From Kosakonia pseudosacchari (lineage in GTDB: Bacteria; Pseudomonadota; Gammaproteobacteria; Enterobacterales; Enterobacteriaceae): a stretch of 64,000 bases of DNA. Below, piece by piece: positions 18,585-27,306 of this stretch. Position 1 is the stretch's first letter. Each line of letters opens with the position of its first letter. The stretch lies in assembly GCF_900184035.1 (NCBI RefSeq), contig NZ_FXWP01000026.1:62001-126000 (forward strand), given 5' to 3'. The translations under genes and the position numbers were made by a program. Below the pieces are notes generated by a model that was given only the letters and a program-made list of their open reading frames with translations, had not been told where the DNA came from and made no database searches.

Positions 18585-19714
18585 AATTTCATTATCTCAT
18601 CAGGCGTGTCTTACCTCTTTTTATTTGTATTGCCGCTTTTGCATATCTCTTTTTTCCATGTGGCGCTGGACGGTGGCGATCTTTCACCGCGTTACATAAT
18701 GGCGAAGTTAAAAAATAACCATACTCTGTTTAAAAATGATTCTTGAATTTAATGTGGCCAAAAAATCGCAACTTTTATAGATCACAAAAGCGGGTGGTAA
18801 ATAAGAGGTTCTCATTATTGAGAAATTAGAAGATCGATATTGAAAAGCGTAAAGCGCTACGGGGTTTCGCTTTCCTTGAGAAAAATCGCAGCATTGAAGA
18901 GTTGTGCATCGCAGGTGTTAATTCCGCTGCGTTTTTACCGGTCATAGGACGCTAAAAAATATTAAATTCTGTTACTTAACCGGCGAGGATAGGGAACTAT
19001 AGTAGAAATCTGACACACTGCCACCAGTGGGCTTTTACCCCATAAAGACAATCCTCCCACCCTAACGAAACGATCCATCAGCGCTTCGCTAAATAACCCT
19101 CAATCCATGAATAATATATATCCTTCGTTAACCTCTTTTTATTTTTTTAACTTTTTTTGAACTTCAGAAGATATATCTACGCACAAAAAGATCATGAATA
19201 ATCCTGGGGATTTATTTTTTTTCATGATTAATCTTATTTATCTTTTTTTTCTATTTATGAAGAATCCTAGATAATTATGGGAAATTAAATTTCACATGCG
19301 GTTTGTAACGCTTTTTTTATTTAATAAATCCAGAATAAAGTTCTGAAGGAACTTTTTATTTCTGGCTATTCCTTCCCCTATCCTTTTGAAATCGCCTTTG
19401 TTATTACATTTTTTCCCTATTTCGCACCGCAGAATTTCTGGTTGGAGTGATGTAAAAGGATCTTCTACGCTCTATTTCAACTTCCTCTTTCGGGCTGTTT
19501 CGCTGCCCGCCTTATTTATGAGGTAATGAAACTAATCCAGTGTTAAAGCGGTTAAACAACGCGTCTGTCTTTCCCGGCATGTTGTGAAAAAGCATGTTTT
19601 TCCTGAGGTTTACTCCGCCAGCATTTTTTAATGATGGCGCGGTTATCTGCTGTTTAAAGAATTTCGTCTGTCTCAAACCAACTTCTCTATTTAAAAAGTT
19701 GAGGGGATACCTTT
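18585..19714. other. Long AT-rich leader upstream of the Tc toxin operon
   Basis: About 1.1 kb without a supportable gene on either strand. It is very AT-rich, with many T-runs, especially 19080-19330. It contains three related 14-mers at 19192, 19222 and 19255 and an imperfect stem-loop at 19330-19365 (ccagaataaagttc against gaactttttatttctgg). The final bases carry the tcA ribosome site (GAGGGG, about 8 bases before the ATG). A long untranslated leader and H-NS-type silencing are plausible. No regulator gene of the kind often beside Tc loci is present. Confidence 0.6.
19192..19268 (+). repeat. Three phased 14-bp direct repeats upstream of tcA
   Basis: The 14-mers tcatgaataatcct (19192-19205), tcatgattaatctt (19222-19235) and ttatgaagaatcct (19255-19268) follow a common pattern yATGAwkAATCyt with starts 30 and 33 bp apart, close to three helical turns. 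A partial fourth copy (ccatgaataatata) lies at 19105-19118. The spacing is what a DNA-binding regulator occupying one helix face would use. No such protein is known from the sequence. Confidence 0.45.
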
Positions 19715-22700
19715 ATGTACGACTCCTATTACGATATCGAGACGATCTTAAGCAAAATCAATTCCTCCGGCACCCGCTCGACGGTGGTGGACGCCAATTC
19801 CCTGCTTGCCTCGCTGATGCCTAACTCCTTCGCCGAGATCTGGGCCGGCTATCAGGACGTGTTAACCTGGGGCGAGGCGAAGTACCTCAGCCGGGCTGTC
19901 CGCGACGCACAGAAAAAAAATAAAGAAACCGAGGCACGAATTCTGAGCCGCGCCAACCCGCAACTGACCCGCGCTATCCAATTGGGTATTTCTCAGAATA
20001 CGACCCTAACCCAGAGCCAGAACCTACGGGATTATGATGCACAGTTCGGTAACCGGGCACAGCAGTATGTTGCGCCGGGCTCGGTGGCCTCAATGTTCTC
20101 GCCGGCCGGTTACCTGACTGAACTCTATCGTGAAGCCCGTGATCTGCACGCCACCGACAATGCGCGTCATCTGGATAAGCGTCGCCCGGATCTAACCCGG
20201 CTGGCGCTGAGCCAGGACAATATGGATGCAGAGGTCAGCACACTGTCGATAGCCAATGACATTGTGCTCAGCAACCTTGTCAGCATCGAGGGAACGGACA
20301 GCGATACGATAATGGAGAAACTTTCCACCTGGCGGCTGTCCGGTAATACGCCGTACCATCTGCCTTATGAAGGCGCGCGGCAGGCAATATTATTGCAAGA
20401 TCCGATGCTGGCGGCGCTTGAGTCGAACCCGGATATCGCTCAGCAAATTGATTTGTCTTCGTTGCTGGCTATCGTCGCAGATATCTCGCCGGAACTGTAT
20501 GCCATTCTGACCGAGACTATCACTGAATCCAATGCTTCGACGTTATACACGAGAAATTTTGGCTCGCGGAGTACAGGCAGTTTGCTCAATGCTTACCAGC
20601 TTGCCGGGTATTATGATATTCCCGCTGATGACATATTTATCCTGACTAGTCTGCTGGGGCACCGTGATTATTCCGAGCCGATTCAGTATTACCGTGGTGG
20701 TTCGCTGACCACGCTGGTTTCGACCGATGGTAGCTCAGTGGGACAAGTCGTTGACATTTACCGCCAAAGTATCAGCTCTCAACTCAATTATCTGGAGCTA
20801 TTGCCGCTGGGTGGTGACAGCTATCTGGTCAATTTTAACTTCAAGTCCGTGTGGGCCCCGGGGGAAAAACTCTATATCGGCACACAAAGCGGGTATTCTT
20901 CTGATCTCTATACCGGGATGCTCGCCCCGCAGTCAAATCAGCATTACAGTATCCCGGTCACCATCCCGGCAGAGAAAGTACAACAAGGTGTCGAGATTGG
21001 TATATCAAGGATCAGGCTCGATACGGGAGCCTATTATTTTGCTAATGCCAAATTTCGGCAATTCAACCTGCCATCAGAGCAGTACCTGCTGTACCTCAAT
21101 AAAATCATCCGTCTGTATAAAGCCACCGGACTGACGGCGGAGCAGATGTATCTGCTGATGTATAACGACCCCCATTCGTTTTTATTTGATGCCAACATAT
21201 TGCAACTGAGTTTTCTCAGTCTCTTCTATCAGCAGCACTACAGCCTGCGTTTTGAGGACGCGCTGGTGCTGGCGGGCGGGCATATCAGCAATATCAGCGT
21301 GGAAGGGCAGGTTACCTACTTCACTACCCTGTTCAACACGCCGCTACTCAATAACCGCGAATTCTTTGCTGACGGGGCCACGGTGGACTGGAATGCCACG
21401 GATGCAGACAGCGTGTTCCGTACCAGCGTCATCAAGCGTGGCTGCCGGGTGAGTCGTTCGGGGCTGGATACCCTGTGGCAGCTGGCGGCGGGCAGCACGG
21501 TATTCACCGCGACGGCAGAGAATCTGGCGCTGCTGTACCGCACACAACTGCTGGCGGAGGTGCACCAGCTCACGGCCAGTGAACTGCGGATGCTGCTCTC
21601 CGTCTCGGCCTGGAGCCAGGCGCCGCTCGGCTCCCTGGATGCCGGCGATTTTGCCACGCTGGTGACCTGGCTTCACGGCATGACCCGCTGGCTGAAAGCG
21701 CTGGACTGGACGGTGAGTGAGCTGTACCTGATGGTGACGACGAGTTACAGCACGGCGATGACACCGGAAATTGAGACCCTGATGACCACCCTGCGCGGTG
21801 CCGTCAGTGCGGATAACCTGACCAGCCTCTCTTCTGCCGCGCTGATTGCCCGGCTGGCGCCCGCCGTCGCGGCGGCCTGCCAGTTGGGTCATTCCGGCCA
21901 GGCGCAGAGTATCCTGCTCTGGCTTGACCAGTTAAAACCGGGTGGCACCGATGTGAAGGGCTTTGCCACGCTGGTACTGAAAGATAACCGTACGGAGGCC
22001 GAGACGGTAAGCCTGGTGACGTTCTGCCAGATACTGGGGCAGCTGACGCTGCTGGTGCGTAAAACGGGTATCAGCGATTACCTGCTGTCGGCGCTGGTGG
22101 CGAACCCGGCGCTGGTGGCCAGCGGGACAACAGTCGCGGTGCTGACACTGGACACGGTACAGCGGCTGAGCCGGGTGAACCGTCGCATCATGCAGACCGG
22201 GAGCTACGCGCAGCAGATACTGACGGCGCTGGTGGAGGGGGGGCTGAGCCCGGCGCTGCTGGCGCAGGCGCTGGGTGAAAGCAGCCTGTCGGTCAGCCAG
22301 GCGCTGGCGCTGTCGGGGCCCGGGAACACGATAACCACGCTGAAAACGCTGGATGTGACGCTGCAGTGGCTGGATTTCTCTGCGGCGCTGAACTGTTCAC
22401 CGCAGACGGTGGCGTCGCTGGTGGCGCTGAAATACATCAATATCACGGCGGGCAATTCACCGGCGTACGCGGACTGGGTGGGTGTGAGTAACCTGCTGCA
22501 GGCGGGGCTGAGTCCGGAGCAGACCAGGAAGCTGCAGCAGCATCTGGAGGAGCGGACCAGCGCGGCGCTGAGCACGTACTACATCCAGACCTCGGGCAAC
22601 GCGGAGGTGACAAACCGCGAGCAGCTGTATGTCTGGCTGCTGGTGGACGGGCAGGTGTCCTCGCAGGTGACCACCACGCGGGTGGCGGAAGCGATAGCGA

Positions 22701-25700
22701 GTCTGCAGCTGTACGTGAACCGCAGCCAGAACGGTCTGGAAGCGGAGATACTGCGCCCGGTGCTGACGCGGCAGTTCTTCACGGACTGGGACCGGTACAA
22801 CAAGCGCTACAGCACCTGGGCGGGGGTGTCGCAGCTGGCGTACTACCCGGAAAACTATATTGACCCGACGGTGCGGACGGGGCAGACGAGCATGATGGAC
22901 GACATGCTGAACACCATCGGGCAGAGCGCGCTGAGTGCTGACACGGTGGGGGATGCGTTCCGTGGGTACATGACGCAGTTTGAGAAGGTGGCGAACCTGG
23001 ACATCGTCAGCGCCTACCATGACAACGTGAGCACGGGAGAAGGGCGAACCTGGTTTATCGGCAAATCGCTGGTGGACGGCGAGCGGTATTACTGGCGTTC
23101 GCTGCAGCAGAACATGCTGACAGACGGAAAATACCCGGCGACGGCGTGGAGCGAGTGGCTGGAAATCGGCTCGGGTATCGCGGCGTACAACAACATGGTG
23201 CGGCCGGTGGTGTTTAATGACCGGCTGTATGTGGTGTGGGTGACGGAGCAGCCTGTGGCGACGACGGACGACGGCGGCACGGTGGCACAATCGACGGATT
23301 ATTTTCTGAGCTTCGCTTACATGCGTCATGACGGTAGCTGGAGCTCGCCTTTGAGCGCAAAACTGTCGGGATTTCTGCCGTCAGAAGATATCAGTGCGAT
23401 GTCATCGAAACATTTTTACTGTACCAACAGTAATGAAGGCGATCCGGAGATTGTGGCGATCTTTTATACGCCCGCCGCCAGCGAGGCGGCTAATCAGAAC
23501 CAGACAGTATCAGGATTAATCATTTCAGTCGAACATGAAATATCCGCCTCAACCAAAATAGACTATTACCACTCTTTTTGCTGGCGGCAATATGACACGC
23601 AAAGTGAACAACAGGTTAGTTTCTTATTTATGGCGGAGCTAGCGTTTACCGCTGGCGGTCTGGATTATGGCTGGGGCTATGAAGATCTATCCATTATGAG
23701 TGGTGGCAGTTATAAAATCAGTAGTGTTACTTTGGATGCAGATGAAGGTGTTATTCATATTAACTGCAATATGAACGTTCGCTATGTATTTAATGGTTAT
23801 AACGGCGGTAGCTTTGGTAATAACAGAAGGAATTGGATGGATTTAATTAGATTCTCAGGCGATTTGAATTGTCAGTATGTTATTTATAGACAGCCGTTTA
23901 TATACGCTTATGGCGAAACGGAAAATAAAGGAATTGCTATCGACATTCTTAATTATAATGGGAATCCGATTAGAAGCTTGCTGAAAACTGAACGCGGTAC
24001 GGCAACGCTTGGCGCTGAAATGAAAGATGGAACCAAGATTAAGATGTATGGCCTAAATAATCCGTTGGGTCTATGGGGGACGGACTGGTATTACTTTTCC
24101 GATGATCATGGTCAACTTGATAATGTTGTAAGTCTCTATGCCGACGATGATTTTCATTTATTACAGCTTTTCGGCTCACCTGTTGAATATTCCACTATCG
24201 TTAAGCCGGAAGATGTCGGTTACTCTGTAACAGCCGCCAGTGGATATTCTGTTTCTGGTCAAGGTTCATCCGATATGACCACGCCGGGTTGGGAAACCAC
24301 CTACAGCTTTACAAATAAAACGTTAACCTTCCCGGTATCTGAGTTCAGGAACGGAATACTGGAACTGACGATTAGTTTTTATGCAAAAAATTCACTGGGG
24401 CAATCCCTGGGAAGAGAGACTGCCACCATGACCATTTCCCAGCGGGAGGATGTGCGGAAATTAACGTTCTCGCGTACCGATACAGGAGCTCAGTATCTAC
24501 AGCGTGATGTTTACCGGGTACGTATTAATACGCTGTTTGCCCGGCAGTTAGTGGCTCGCGCGAACCTGGGGCTGGATGCGGTGTTATCAATGGAAACCCA
24601 GCAACTGCAGGAGCCGAAACTGGGCAAAGGCTTATATTGCGACTTTGTGATCCCCCCCTACAATGCCAGTGTGCATGGTAATAGCCGCGCATTTTCTTTC
24701 TACCTTACGCTTGTTGTCGATGACTGGACTAAATTCCCCTACTATTCGGGAACATTTGCCGATACATCCACCACTGTCAGGGTGTTTGTACCCTTTTCTG
24801 ATGTGCCGTTTAGCCCCGGTTCTATAGCACAGATATTTATGGCTTACGCTAACATGCCGGTTGAGCATGCTAACGAAGGCTTCAGGGGCGCGCATTTCAT
24901 TTACAGCGATAGTAATGATTACAACTCGACAGTGGTGATGAATCCTAAATCGGATCTGAGCATGTTCGAGAGCGTCGATATTCTGAGCAATGACACCGAA
25001 CCGATGGATTTCGCCGGTGCCAACGCGCTCTACTTCTGGGAGATGTTCTTCTACGTACCCTCAATGGTGTTCCAGCGCCTGCTGCACGAAAGCAAGTTCG
25101 ATGACGCCACCACGTGGATGAAATACATCTGGGACCCGGCAGGGTACTACAACACTGACGGCACACCCGCGCCGTGGACGTGGAACGTGCGCCCGCTGGA
25201 GGAGGACACCTCATGGAACCCGGATCCGCTCGATTCCGTCGACCCGGACGCGGTGGCGCAGTCTGACCCGATGCACTACAAAGTCGCCTTTTTTATGCGG
25301 GTGCTGGATTTGCTGATTGCCCGCGGCGACGCGGCCTACCGGCTGCTGGAGCGCGATACCCTTAACGAAGCCAAAATGTGGTACGTGCAGGCGCTGAACC
25401 TGCTGGGCGATGAGCCTGCCGACTCGCTGGTCAACGGCGGCTGGTCGAACCCGGTACTGGGAGATGCCGCCAGCCTGACACTGAAAGAGTCCTTCCAGCT
25501 GGAGATGATAAACATCCGCGAAGCGACGGTAACGGATGCAGAGACCCGCACGGCGAACTCACTGCTGGGGCTGTTCTACCCGCAGATGAACGACAGACTG
25601 AGCGGTTACTGGCAGACGCTGCGCCAGCGGCTGTACAACCTGCGGCATAACCTGTCGATTGACGGCCAGCCACTTTACCTGCCGGTGTATGCCGCTGCGG

Positions 25701-27256
25701 CCAGCCCGTCGGCGCTGCTGAGTGCGGCGGCGATATCCGCCAGCGGCGGGGATTCCCTGCCTGCGGTCGCCCTGCCACTGCTGCGCTTCCCGGCGCTGCT
25801 GGAGAGTGCGCGGGGTCTGGTATTCCAGCTCACCCAGTTTGGTAACACCATGCTGTCAATTACCGAACGTCAGGATGCGGAAGCACTGTCCCTGCTGTTG
25901 CAGAACCAGGGTCTGGCGCTGCTGCGCCAGAGCATTGCGGTACAGGAGCATGCCCTGACCGAGCTGGATGCAGACAAAGATGCGCTGACGGCCAGCCGAC
26001 AGGGCGCGGAGGAGAGGCGCAACAGCTACAAGAAACTGTACGATGAAAATGTCAATGCCGGTGAAGCCCAGGTGATGGATTTACTATCCGTTGCATCAGT
26101 GGTCTCTGAAGCGGCCACTGCGCTCAATATGGGCGCTGCGGCGCTGGATATGTTGCCCAATGTTTATGGTCTGGCGAGTGGTGGATCCCGCTATGGCGCT
26201 ATTCTGTCAGCCGTAGGATTTGGCGTTCAGATTGCTGCCGACCGTGTGCAACTTTCAGGTACTAAAATCGCCCAGTCGGAAATTTATCGCCGCCGCCGCC
26301 AGGAGTGGGAGATCCAGCGCAACAGTGCGGAAGCGGAAATGAAGCAGATAGATGCGCAACTGGCGTCACTGGGCGTGCGCCGTGAGGGCGTGGTGCTACA
26401 GAAAGCGCAGGTGGAGACGCAACTGGCGCAGACGCAGGCACAGCTTGACTGGCTGCAGGGCAAGTTCACCGGGCCGGCGCTGTACAGCTGGCTGCGCGGC
26501 ACACTGGCCTCGATTTACTATCAGTTCTATGACGTGGCCATCGCCCGGTGTCTTCAGGCGCAACGCGCCTGGCAATGGCGCTTCAATGATGATGCCACCA
26601 CGTTTATCAAGCCGGGAGCCTGGCAGGCGAACTGGCTGGGTTTTATGAGCGGCGAAACGCTGTTGCTGAGCCTGGCGAGTATGGAGCAGGCGTGGATTAA
26701 TCAAGATTCACGCATGGCTGAGATCAGTAGAACTGTTTCACTCAAAGAGGTCTACAGCGGGTTATCGACGGGAGCCTTTACCCTGGCGGACCAGGCAGCC
26801 TCTCTGGTGAGTAGCGGGACGGGCAGCGCGGGCAGCGGGGGTAACACACTGTCTGTGGCCAACGGAGAACTACAGGCGAGTATTAAGCTTGCCGATCTGA
26901 ACATTCTTTCTGACTATCCGGCGTCGCTGGGGGCAATCCGGCGCATCAAGCAGGTCAGTGTCACGCTACCGTTGCAAGTTGAACCCTATCAGGATATCCG
27001 GGCGGTGCTCAGTTATGGCGGCAGCGTGGTGCTTCCGCAGGGGTGCAACGCACTGGCTGTTTCACACGGAATGAATGACAGCGGCCAGTTCCAGCTCGAT
27101 TTTAATGATGAACGCGCGTTGCCGTTTGAAGGGATCCCAGTGGATGACAGCGGTACGCTGACGCTGAGTTTTCCAGACATTGCTGGCGAGCAAAAAGATC
27201 TGCTGATCGGGCTGACGGATATCATTTTGCATATCCGCTACACCATTACCGGCTAA
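19715..27256 (+). CDS. Tc toxin subunit A (TcA; TcdA/TccAB-like)
   Basis: This 2513-residue protein is collinear with TcdA1 of Photorhabdus (2516 residues), which pentamerises into the receptor-binding, pore-forming syringe of Tc toxins. Clear family blocks are QYVAPGSVASMFSPAGYLTELYREAR near residue 110 (shell), RYSTWAGVSQLAYYPENYIDP near 1030, EPMDFAGANALYFWEMFFY near 1760, YNLRHNLSIDGQPLYLPVYA near 1980, and RRRQEWEIQRNSAEAEMKQID near 2190 in the coiled-coil pore domain. The C-terminus carries SLGAIRRIKQVSVTLP and NDIILHIRYTI-type sequence of the TcB-docking end. There is no signal peptide, as usual for TcA. Residues about 1208-1745 are encoded by clearly AT-richer DNA than the rest. It precedes a TcB gene by 50 bp. 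Confidence 0.95.
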   Translation: MYDSYYDIETILSKINSSGTRSTVVDANSLLASLMPNSFAEIWAGYQDVLTWGEAKYLSRAVRDAQKKNKETEARILSRANPQLTRAIQLGISQNTTLTQSQNLRDYDAQFGNRAQQYVAPGSVASMFSPAGYLTELYREARDLHATDNARHLDKRRPDLTRLALSQDNMDAEVSTLSIANDIVLSNLVSIEGTDSDTIMEKLSTWRLSGNTPYHLPYEGARQAILLQDPMLAALESNPDIAQQIDLSSLLAIVADISPELYAILTETITESNASTLYTRNFGSRSTGSLLNAYQLAGYYDIPADDIFILTSLLGHRDYSEPIQYYRGGSLTTLVSTDGSSVGQVVDIYRQSISSQLNYLELLPLGGDSYLVNFNFKSVWAPGEKLYIGTQSGYSSDLYTGMLAPQSNQHYSIPVTIPAEKVQQGVEIGISRIRLDTGAYYFANAKFRQFNLPSEQYLLYLNKIIRLYKATGLTAEQMYLLMYNDPHSFLFDANILQLSFLSLFYQQHYSLRFEDALVLAGGHISNISVEGQVTYFTTLFNTPLLNNREFFADGATVDWNATDADSVFRTSVIKRGCRVSRSGLDTLWQLAAGSTVFTATAENLALLYRTQLLAEVHQLTASELRMLLSVSAWSQAPLGSLDAGDFATLVTWLHGMTRWLKALDWTVSELYLMVTTSYSTAMTPEIETLMTTLRGAVSADNLTSLSSAALIARLAPAVAAACQLGHSGQAQSILLWLDQLKPGGTDVKGFATLVLKDNRTEAETVSLVTFCQILGQLTLLVRKTGISDYLLSALVANPALVASGTTVAVLTLDTVQRLSRVNRRIMQTGSYAQQILTALVEGGLSPALLAQALGESSLSVSQALALSGPGNTITTLKTLDVTLQWLDFSAALNCSPQTVASLVALKYINITAGNSPAYADWVGVSNLLQAGLSPEQTRKLQQHLEERTSAALSTYYIQTSGNAEVTNREQLYVWLLVDGQVSSQVTTTRVAEAIASLQLYVNRSQNGLEAEILRPVLTRQFFTDWDRYNKRYSTWAGVSQLAYYPENYIDPTVRTGQTSMMDDMLNTIGQSALSADTVGDAFRGYMTQFEKVANLDIVSAYHDNVSTGEGRTWFIGKSLVDGERYYWRSLQQNMLTDGKYPATAWSEWLEIGSGIAAYNNMVRPVVFNDRLYVVWVTEQPVATTDDGGTVAQSTDYFLSFAYMRHDGSWSSPLSAKLSGFLPSEDISAMSSKHFYCTNSNEGDPEIVAIFYTPAASEAANQNQTVSGLIISVEHEISASTKIDYYHSFCWRQYDTQSEQQVSFLFMAELAFTAGGLDYGWGYEDLSIMSGGSYKISSVTLDADEGVIHINCNMNVRYVFNGYNGGSFGNNRRNWMDLIRFSGDLNCQYVIYRQPFIYAYGETENKGIAIDILNYNGNPIRSLLKTERGTATLGAEMKDGTKIKMYGLNNPLGLWGTDWYYFSDDHGQLDNVVSLYADDDFHLLQLFGSPVEYSTIVKPEDVGYSVTAASGYSVSGQGSSDMTTPGWETTYSFTNKTLTFPVSEFRNGILELTISFYAKNSLGQSLGRETATMTISQREDVRKLTFSRTDTGAQYLQRDVYRVRINTLFARQLVARANLGLDAVLSMETQQLQEPKLGKGLYCDFVIPPYNASVHGNSRAFSFYLTLVVDDWTKFPYYSGTFADTSTTVRVFVPFSDVPFSPGSIAQIFMAYANMPVEHANEGFRGAHFIYSDSNDYNSTVVMNPKSDLSMFESVDILSNDTEPMDFAGANALYFWEMFFYVPSMVFQRLLHESKFDDATTWMKYIWDPAGYYNTDGTPAPWTWNVRPLEEDTSWNPDPLDSVDPDAVAQSDPMHYKVAFFMRVLDLLIARGDAAYRLLERDTLNEAKMWYVQALNLLGDEPADSLVNGGWSNPVLGDAASLTLKESFQLEMINIREATVTDAETRTANSLLGLFYPQMNDRLSGYWQTLRQRLYNLRHNLSIDGQPLYLPVYAAAASPSALLSAAAISASGGDSLPAVALPLLRFPALLESARGLVFQLTQFGNTMLSITERQDAEALSLLLQNQGLALLRQSIAVQEHALTELDADKDALTASRQGAEERRNSYKKLYDENVNAGEAQVMDLLSVASVVSEAATALNMGAAALDMLPNVYGLASGGSRYGAILSAVGFGVQIAADRVQLSGTKIAQSEIYRRRRQEWEIQRNSAEAEMKQIDAQLASLGVRREGVVLQKAQVETQLAQTQAQLDWLQGKFTGPALYSWLRGTLASIYYQFYDVAIARCLQAQRAWQWRFNDDATTFIKPGAWQANWLGFMSGETLLLSLASMEQAWINQDSRMAEISRTVSLKEVYSGLSTGAFTLADQAASLVSSGTGSAGSGGNTLSVANGELQASIKLADLNILSDYPASLGAIRRIKQVSVTLPLQVEPYQDIRAVLSYGGSVVLPQGCNALAVSHGMNDSGQFQLDFNDERALPFEGIPVDDSGTLTLSFPDIAGEQKDLLIGLTDIILHIRYTITG

Positions 27257-27272
27257 CACTATGTATCTGTTT

Positions 27273-27293
27273 CGGGCGCCCGGTGGGCGCCCG
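27273..27293 (+). promoter_or_regulatory. Strong hairpin in the tcA-tcB junction, just upstream of the tcB ribosome site
   Basis: Perfect 9-bp GC-only arms cgggcgccc (27273-27281) and gggcgcccg (27285-27293) enclose the 3-base loop ggt. The tcB ribosome site GGGAG starts two bases after the stem (27295-27299) and the ATG is at 27307. There is no T-run, so it is not a terminator. It could lower tcB translation or mark an mRNA processing point, matching the 5:1 TcA:TcB stoichiometry of the complex. Confidence 0.6.
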
Positions 27294-27306
27294 TGGGAGC
27301 GCTACG

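Noticed and set aside
22457-23329. 290-codon minus-strand frame inside tcA
   Set aside because: His/Arg/Val-rich composition typical of the antisense of GC-rich coding DNA; no domain, and fully inside a well-matched TcA region.
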